From: Cristatella mucedo
Taxonomy: Eukaryota > Bryozoa > Phylactolaemata > Cristatellidae
Direction of reading: 5' to 3'
Length of the DNA: 64,000 nt
NCBI GenBank assembly: GCA_009760855.2
Contig: WPIO01000025.1
Span: forward strand, 4,568,501-4,632,500
Shown here: piece by piece, positions 48,549 through 64,000 of the stretch
Numbering within the stretch: position 1 is the first letter of the stretch
Layout of the letters: each line of letters begins with the position of its first letter
Notes under the pieces: generated by a model
Seen by the model: only the letters and a program-made list of their open reading frames with translations
The model's database searches: none
Told to the model about the DNA's origin: nothing
Made by a program: the position numbers and the translations under genes

Positions 48549-49160
48549 TTGCCCATGACTAGTAAGTTGGCTTTAGCGTCATTCAACACTCGGTTTGGAG
48601 CACGAAGCGCCTCCATTCACCGCTCCCTTCTCTATAAGGAGCTCTGTAGACGCCTCAATCGCCACCGGCTAGACATCGCGGTGTGGCCAGTGACACGCTG
48701 CACCTTACCCCGGTCGACATTCCACAAAGCCATTTCTGAATCTTATTTCCAAGTACTCGTTCTGGCCGGCGGTGTACTTCGCAAGCTTGACGAATTTTTC
48801 CCGCCACAGATAGAGCTAAAAAATGAACCATGCGCGAGCGTCGCTAGTGGCGCGAACGAGCGAAGGGACGGAAGGAGGGAGGGGCTCGAAGCAGAGCGTG
48901 AGCGAGTACCTGCTGTGGCCCGTCAATTATTCTGGCGGCTCCGGCGAGGTTATAAACGACGGCCTACGAAACGCAAGCTCGCTCAGCTCGTGCACGCTCT
49001 CAACACAGCGAGCAACGCCGAGATTAGCAGACCGGAAAAGGAATTCCAATGTGCCAAACCCGAACTAAAAAGCGCTCGGCCCGTTCCAGTAGCTGTACCC
49101 GCTCTCCCACGTCGACAGTCCTCCAGCCTATCGTCATTTCGTCGGGTATGCAGCAATTAA
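48549..49160 (+). other. 203-codon ORF of unknown nature (possibly an old LINE endonuclease start)
   Basis: The plus-strand ORF begins MPMTSKLALASFNTRFGARS and continues LLYKELCRRLNRHRLDIAVW. The ASFNTR...LDIA pattern recalls the first strand and helix of AP-type endonucleases in LINEs. After about 60 residues similarity ends and the frame becomes Arg-rich. I see no start context or intron signal for a cellular gene. Confidence 0.3.
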
Positions 49161-50170
49161 ATCGCGGGCGCAAGAGCAGCAGAGGCCTCCTGGGGAAGCC
49201 GGTCCCAACGGCACACCTCCAGAGCGCGATCGCACTCTATTATTAAACTACGCCCTGCGTCACATCTCCATGTCACGTGGGAGACGTCGGATTGGGGCGT
49301 GGGAGCTACTGCTTGTCACTTCCGCTACCACGCGAGCGGCTTTTCGGGCTATTCAGCTACTTTTTGGCTCAGAAGTTTGGGCTCACACGATTCATTTTGG
49401 GTCCGACGGCTCAGCAGCAGGCCCGGATGTTTCAGCCGCGAAAGCAGATGATTCAGCCGATGTGTCTGCGACGAGGCACCTCCCGAGGAAACAGGAGCGT
49501 TCCTCGCTTTTGCCGAACGCCTATATGAATGCAAAACACTATAATTCATCTGTATAGCACTTGCGGTAATTTAACTCTCTGCACCCGATTCGAAGCCCCG
49601 TAGTCTTTAATGTGCAATCAAAATGACTTCTTTTTTGAACAGCTGACATTGGAAATGGCAGGTGGGTCGTAGTTTGCGAAATTGCATGAACTGTTTCGTG
49701 AGCACTTGAACTCACGAAACTGCAACATTGTCGCCAAGTTGGTGTAGCGGCTTCCACGGACGGACAGAGTGAGGACACATGCGCATAGGCCTCGTAGCGG
49801 TGCTAGTCCTCGCCTCGCCGACACGTGACAAATGCGAGGCCCTGAGTAGTGGAGTACCTCTAACGACTAGCAGGTGCTAAACAATGCTCTTAGGTAAGCC
49901 TACCGCAGTGTAACGCGGCATCATTGATGAGCTCCCGGATCTCAAGATAAGACAGTCCATATCCATGGCACAGAGTAGTCTATTCGATAGCGACGGAGGG
50001 TTACAGGCGCCCAGCATCGGCCATGGCGAACGCGGCTCTCAGAGCACCACTGAACTGCCGACCGGGGCACAGCCTCGGCGTAACTTCCGCCTGGCTCAAC
50101 GTCCAGAGCTCAAATTCTACATGGCAGAAAGCCTAGAGATCAACCGACTGACAATTGCACGACTTTGGCT
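49161..50170. other. GC-richer intergenic DNA, no gene recognised
   Basis: A SINE-1/LINE-A tail scrap lies at 49547-49610 (ttcatctgtatagcacttgc). Overlapping ORFs of 60 to 95 codons on both strands lack domains. The region might hold the gene 2 promoter, but I see no core element. Confidence 0.35.
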
Positions 50171-50171
50171 T

Positions 50172-50245
50172 TAATAATAATAATAATAACACATTTGATA
50201 TGGCGCCGTCAGAGAACTCAATCTCTCTCCAGGCACTGAACATTT
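50172..50245 (-). mobile_element. LINE-A tail, minus strand
   Basis: taataataataataacacat then gtcagagaactcaatctctc and caggcactgaacattttact. Confidence 0.75.
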
Positions 50246-50655
50246 TACTGTCACCGCGTGATGGAATATGACGTAGCTGGCTCGCAGTCGTTATAATTTG
50301 GGAGCAGTGAATGATATTTTTTGGAAGTCATAGCCCGATGGTTCTAGCACGTCACCGTTTTTATATGAAATCCAAACCGCAGCTTTGCGAAGCCGATTTT
50401 GGAAATAAATGGCTGGTGGGTCGCAGTTCGAAAGTATCGGGCCACTGGCCCATTGGAGGGAGGTTAGTTGCACGAGAATAGGCATTTGGAAATGCGTGAA
50501 ACTTACTGGCTAAATCCAAAACACCGAAATATCTACAATATGAAATCGAAAGCGTAGCTTCGTGCAGCTTACCTTGGAAATGGCTGATGGCACGCTCTCA
50601 ACGGGAATTCCTTATGGGACCCTCTACGGTCCGTCCGCTCGGTTCTAATCCCGCC

Positions 50656-50795
50656 GAGCTGGTTTGGTCCAGCGGTTAAGGTGCTCGCCCCGACCAAGGT
50701 CTGGCTGAGGTCGTGGGCTCGAGCCCCGAGGCATATGTGAAGCGCCTGAATAGTGATTAAGTTCTCTTGGGGCGCTATACAAATGAATTATATAA
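50656..50795 (+). mobile_element. SINE-1, full length, plus strand
   Basis: Head gagctggtttggtccagcgg, then gctcgagccccgaggcatat, then gcgcctgaatagtgattaag and gctatacaaatgaattatat. This is the cleanest copy and a good family reference. Confidence 0.92.
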
Positions 50796-50834
50796 TCCTA
50801 CAGCAGTTATTTAAGAAAGTCCACGTCAAATCTC

Positions 50835-51135
50835 TAGAAGGCAGGAGTGAGAGAGTGCACGAGTGGGTGAGCCCAGGCAGTAAGAGAAAGGAGAGCACCG
50901 GGAGAGTTTGGGAATGACAGAGAGAAGATTACGAGAGTCTAAGAACTAGCTCGGGGAGGAGAACGAGAGAAAGAGCGAGAGAGAGTGAGAGAGAAAGAGG
51001 GAGAAAAAGAGAGAGAAAGAGCGAGAGAGAGAGAGAATATGCGCGTGCGGATGAGAGTATAAGCTGGGAGAAAACGGGGGATAGAGCTCGAGGGAGAGGA
51101 ACGAAAGACGGGAGGACAGACAGTCAGAAAGCACG
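50835..51135. repeat. Purine-rich low-complexity tract, about 300 bp
   Basis: Nearly continuous GA-rich plus-strand sequence with imperfect gagaga blocks (50950-51040) and few pyrimidines. Confidence 0.85.
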
Positions 51136-51800
51136 GCAGTCAGTGACGCAGCCACGCAGATGGTTTATCTATCTATGAGAGCGAGCTGAGAGGAAGCCGG
51201 TGGCATTGTGAGAAAGCCTTCACTTGTATGAACATCGTCAAAACAGCGAATGAAACGGCGCTTGTATTTCAAGCTCTCGAAATACTCTTATCTATTAGGC
51301 TTTCGCTTACTAAAATAAGTGTCAGTGTTTAATCCCGAGATTTTTAATTTAAGCATGCATTATATAAAGGTTTTCAGTTGAACTTCTGATGCTCGTTGAA
51401 GTAGCCGAGTGCAGTTATATGGAAAGAGCGCAGAATTCTCGCAATTCGATAAAAAGCCTGTTGGACCACACAAGGCTCATATCTTAGTAGTGACACCAAC
51501 GCCACTTCCACCATAGTAGTCGAAACGGGTAGGATCGGGTCCCCGTAAAGACTTTCCGTCTACGACCCGGGCGGGAACAGGAGTACAATAACCCAGATGA
51601 GCAAATCGCGATAGGCCATATTCATTTCGAGAAAGCGATAATAACGCGCCTCTCCCCGTCGCGTGGCCACATTGGCATTCAGCTGGTGCGAATAAACCAC
51701 GCAGTCGCTGACTGCTACAATCAACACAGTTCTCTGGCGTTCTATAAAGTAAGTTCCATCAAATGCCAGCTCATGAAACGCTTCGCGCCGTCGGCTCCCA
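51136..51800. other. Presumed 3' flank of ANKFN1
   Basis: No canonical minus-strand AATAAA was found close to the stop codon at 51806. Otherwise unassigned. Confidence 0.35.
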
Positions 51801-51805
51801 GTCGC

Positions 51806-60389
<8,584 letters not shown>

Positions 60390-60805
60390 CTAAGAAGAGA
60401 AAAAAAGCCAGTACTAACAAGCTCATTTACGTCCTTCCGGACAGACAGGTCTACAGTGGCACATTTCGCATGTGCGCCAGCAACTCGTGGTGAGGACCGC
60501 TTCGGATTATCCTACCTACACATGACCCTATACAAAGCATTAGACGTAGTAATCAAGGTGCCTGCCTGGAATGAGGGCCAGTGGCTGATGGGCAGATTAT
60601 CCGTTTCCGTATTTTCGATGCGCTGCTGGCAAGATAATGAATAAGAATTACTGACTGGCGGCGCTCGAGGTTTTCTCAACAAATTATCACAATTGGCTGT
60701 CACTAGAAAGCCGCGGCGTTGAGCACTTTACGAAAGGCTTTTGCAGCTTACCGGAAAGATGTTCTACGTTTGCTCCTTTCCGCTCTTTGCCCGCCAGGAG
60801 GAGCG
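60390..60805. other. ANKFN1 intron, nothing recognised
   Basis: No upstream ANKFN1 exon is seen in this stretch. Confidence 0.4.
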
Positions 60806-60807
60806 TT

Positions 60808-60996
60808 TATGGGTCTTTGCATGTGTGAGACCTTTCGCCGCGTCCCTGCAGTTTTCCTTCGGTGTCCCAACAGCGGTTCTACGGTCAGAGCTATGGAGAG
60901 CGAGGAGATGCGGAGCTCTCTGGCGGGTTGCTAAAGCTCATTCCTACTCGAGAATCGCTATTCCTGCTTCGCACAACGCTCGCGCCGCGAAAACAC
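60808..60996 (+). repeat. Inverted dispersed repeat, copy 2 (unknown family)
   Basis: tatgggtctttgcatgtgtg to cttcgcacaacgctcgcgcc. Same element as 58811-59000 in opposite orientation, 1.8 kb apart, with the two FN3 exons of ANKFN1 between them. Confidence 0.85.
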
Positions 60997-60999
60997 ATC

Positions 61000-61855
61000 A
61001 CCTCTCCCCTCGCCCCATAGCTGAGCAATCAGAATGACGCGGCTGCTGAATGCTACGGTTCTTACCTAACTTTAACCAGCCGCGAATCGGAAAGCCTATT
61101 TAGCAAGAGTGGGACGGCTGTAGGGACCTCTGGAGAAACGCCTTCCTCGATGCCAGGTAGCCTATCGGGTGGAGCTTCCGGGGAGGGCTAAAGAGGGCGT
61201 TCTCAGTGGGGCTCTGGGTCAACTTATGGGGCGGGGGGGGGGGGAGGAGGGTGGGCTAAAGCGCCCTACCTCTGCCCCGCTTAAGGCTAGGGCTATGGAA
61301 GGGTCGCTAGCGGTTTCGCTAACAGCGACCTGCAAGGCTGCCGTGTTCCTTGGCCTGTCCTTCTCACTAGCGGTGCTGTGTGCGAATGATCTGGGAAAAG
61401 GTCAAGAGGTCAGGAGGCCGAGAGGTCAGGAGACTGCAACTTCGCATAAACAGCACCGATCGACAATTTGACCATCCGACTGCAGTAGTTGATAGATCAG
61501 AAATCTATTCGACAGCAACATCTATCAGCATTTAATAAAGATGAATTCGTGCTCCCGGTAGGCGTGAATGCTTCGTCTTCGCATAACGTTAACTGACTGC
61601 ACAATCCTAAAACGCTCGCATGCTGCTGCTGCTGCGTCTTCCAATCGAGCGATCTGTGCTCAAATTGAAAGTAGATGATATGAAATTCAATAAAATTCCA
61701 TGATCATTGACAATGCCAAGTGCCGTTAGCGTTACTGGATTGAAATGGCACAATCAAAATTAGGCGTAGGTGCTTTAACCTAGCAGAGATTTTTTTTTAT
61801 TTCAATATAAAGATGCTAACTCCGGAGGCCCTCTGCGGTGGGACTGAGAGCCGAA
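61000..61855. other. Unassigned DNA upstream of the visible ANKFN1 exons
   Basis: A 12-base poly-G run is at 61233-61244. The 100-codon plus ORF at 61169-61471 has no recognised domain. Confidence 0.35.
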
Positions 61856-61860
61856 CAGAC

Positions 61861-61937
61861 ATTTCGCCTCGAGCGGGGAACAAATCTTCAATATCCGAAT
61901 CGACGGTTCAACGCTCTACCGATTGAGCTATCGAAAT
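61861..61937 (-). other. tRNA-derived sequence (decayed tRNA or SINE head)
   Basis: On the minus strand ATTTCGA, TA, then GCTCAATCGGTAGAGC form an acceptor half, linker and a perfect four-pair D arm with A box. A stem TTGAA/TTCGG with a seven-base loop (CCGTCGA) follows, and CGAAAT closes the acceptor. The T arm does not pair, the region after the anticodon arm is about six bases too long, and position 33 is C rather than U. A working tRNA is therefore unlikely. Confidence 0.45.
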
Positions 61938-61939
61938 GA

Positions 61940-63100
61940 GACTATTCGTATCGCACACGACGTAAGGTTTTGATGACCTGGCTTTGAACTTCCGCATCAC
62001 GTGCTCGAGACGAATCCCGGGTATACTGTGTGAATAGATGTGTATGCTTATAAATATGAACGAATTGGGTACCAAGCTGCAGCCAATGCGCACCTGCTTC
62101 GGTCGGCCACCGGCAAGCATGGCTGCTGCTGCACAACTTGGGTTGGTCCAGGCGCGTGGGGCAAGCCTCCACGGGCCGACCGACGCCGCGTCCGTGGCGA
62201 CCCGTGAAGACGTCTCTAAGGATCTTAGCATTCGGCCGCGCGTCGCTCTCACGACTGCTCTAGCGTTTGCTGTGCGTGCCAGGGTCGCCCTATATTTTTT
62301 CAATAAGCTCACACAAGCTCCATCAAGTTCTCGCAACCGCGCCGGTCTCCTGTTGACTACTCCTTTGTTTTTACGGCAATGTATTCAGTGTACTGCAGAC
62401 GCTGCCCGCCAATAGGAGTAGTAACTTCTTTTTCAGGACTACAAAATAGAACCTTCACCAATAAGGATTCGGGCAGCCAGCTACCCAGTTGCTTTACGCG
62501 AATTGGGCAATATAGCTGAAGGACGGGTGTTGCTACATGCGCAAATCTTGGAGATACGAGAAGATTGAAGCCATACGTGCCCCAATAAGCATAAACAGCT
62601 GGCTGATGTCTTGAGAGAATCATAGGGTGCGAAGAGGTCAAATGCTGCTTCTGCAGCGAAATAAGGTACAGGAAAGGAAGATACAAAGATTCAAGTGATA
62701 CTACTTCTATACCAGATCAGGTAGCTTTGCGGTTACGTAGCAATAGAAACGTGGCTGATTTCCATGGATTAAAACGCCGTTTAAGGATGGCTGTGGGGGT
62801 TTAATCGGATTTTTCACAGCTTCTTGTTGTGTACAAGCGACCGGAAATGTTCCGCAGCCCCCTAGTCAGCCACTTTCGCTACGCCTAAGCATCTTTCAGG
62901 GAATAAAAACGGATACGGATACTGGCATTATGGGGACAGTTTACAGGATAAGTCTATCGGAACGAAATGAACAGTAGAGACCTGCTGAACCCAACTTTTG
63001 ACAGAATCGATGAGCAGACTACTACTGCGACTCCTAACCTACTAAGCTAGCGTTAATGCTTATTGCATGGCTATGATGCACGCGACATCGAAGTTTTGCT
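61940..63100. other. Unassigned DNA
   Basis: No ankyrin-repeat exon or repeat family could be supported on either strand. Confidence 0.35.
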
Positions 63101-64000
63101 CACGCAAAGCTTACGAGTACAGTACGGCGTCGGAGGGTTGCTTGGCGACGCTACAGTCGTAACTAAAGAACTGCGATTCGCTGAGACTTTTGCGCGCCTT
63201 CCTGTTCCGGGAGCAGCTCGTCGCGTCGGCACGGCACGACGGCACCCCGCAGTCTCCTCGCGTCCCAGTCGAGCCTTACCGTGAGCCGGTTTACTCCTTT
63301 GCGCGCTCACTCCGGTTCTGGCATCCAAAGGCCGAGTCACGGCTTCATTTACCTAAAAGTTGGAGCGCGCCGCCTGAACGCTTTGCCTGGCACGCCGGGG
63401 TTCGGCCTTTTCACGCCGGGGCTCGGGAAACGAGCGACGAACTGCGTACCGCCAGCTCGCTCCGCGCGAGCAGAGCGAGCTGACGCGGTGCGGCCCGCAA
63501 CGCGGCAAAGCGCGAGAGCCCAGTGAGCGCGCGGGTCGCAGGCGGGCCAGTGCGCTGACGAGCATGTGACAGGGGCGTGCGTCGAAGCGTCTCTTTCAGT
63601 TTGGCGCCGGCCCAAAGGGAGGCTGCATTTCTTCGAGTGAGCCGTTTGCGGGCAGGTTGTGCTGCTCGGGCAAGCGAGCGAGCGCTCGACCCAGAGGCTC
63701 GGGCGCGCGCGCGCGAGAGCGACCGCCGCACGGAGCGGAGCTCAAAGAAGAACGACGACGACGACGACGACGAGAGGGGCGCGGCGGCGGCGGCGGCGCA
63801 ATTCGCTGCGGCGCCGCCCGAAGAAGGAAAGTCGCCTCGCTCGCTGTAGGAGAGAGTTTTTCGAGCGAGTCAAGATGAAAGCGCTGGAGCGGAGCTCGCA
63901 TTGCGACTCAATCCCGAGCAGGGCGGCGAGGGCGCGCCCCAGAGCTGCGGCCCCGGAAGCGAGCGAGAGCGCTGCAGCGCTCGGTCGCACGCCGGCTGCG
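63100..64000. promoter_or_regulatory. CpG-island-like region
   Basis: G+C and CpG density rise sharply, with CGACGACGACG repeats at 63750-63772 and gcggcggcggcgg at 63783-63797. Overlapping ORFs on all frames are typical of such DNA. It may be the promoter and first exon of a gene lying to the right, or an upstream promoter of ANKFN1. The window ends before this can be decided. Confidence 0.5.
63875..64000 (+). CDS. Possible first exon of a rightward gene (speculative)
   Basis: An ATG in context TCAAGATGA opens a frame of 42 codons (MKALERSSHCDSIPSRAARA and on) that runs to the window edge. It is Ala/Arg/Ser rich with no domain, so it could equally be chance in CpG-rich DNA. The position at the right end of a CpG island is the main support. 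Confidence 0.2.
   Translation, partial: MKALERSSHCDSIPSRAARARPRAAAPEASESAAALGRTPAA

Overview
The window is nuclear DNA of an invertebrate animal. Three spliced genes, all on the minus strand, are broken into short exons (52 to 947 nt) with standard GT..AG borders. They sit in DNA full of decayed LINEs, tRNA-headed SINEs, a solo LTR, a Tc1/mariner relic and long dinucleotide repeats. No bacterial operon, CRISPR array or phage structure is present. I cannot name the species: gene and repeat content fit a bilaterian with a repeat-rich genome, and I do not claim a phylum.

Gene 1 (1-10878, minus) is the 5' part of THOC2, the large scaffold subunit of the THO/TREX mRNA-export complex. Eleven coding exons join in one frame and give 403 codons from the start ATG at 10876-10878; the rest runs off the left edge. 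A compact promoter with ETS-like and CRE-like sites lies just upstream of the ATG.

Gene 2 (31005-44901, minus) encodes an SPFH/band-7-like protein resembling the shoulder region of the major vault protein, followed by a coiled coil. I found five firm exons, one probable exon and one possible 180-nt cassette exon with a GC splice donor. Both gene ends are unresolved.

Gene 3 (51806-60389, minus) is the 3' part of an ANKFN1 (Nmf9, fly wide awake) homologue. Eight exons encode 802 residues: a fibronectin type III domain, the conserved family core, and a C-terminal Ras-association-like region. The ankyrin-repeat exons expected upstream are not visible to 64000. One intron appears to use a GC donor.

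Between the genes (about 10.9-31 kb and 45-51.7 kb) and inside the long introns there are mainly two LINE families. LINE-A is CR1/L2-like and ends in a tail that reads as aaagtgcctagagattaa followed by a short tctcttagg/gctatacaaat block. LINE-B is a second non-LTR family with its own reverse transcriptase. SINE-1 has a tRNA-like head and ends in the LINE-A tail, so LINE-A is its likely mobilising partner; SINE-2 has another head and tail. A 1287-bp solo LTR with a 4-bp target duplication sits at 16696-17982. From about 51.7 kb rightward the DNA is clearly richer in G+C, and 63.1-64.0 kb looks like a CpG island. Nine poly-G runs of 9 to 18 bases all have G on the plus strand.
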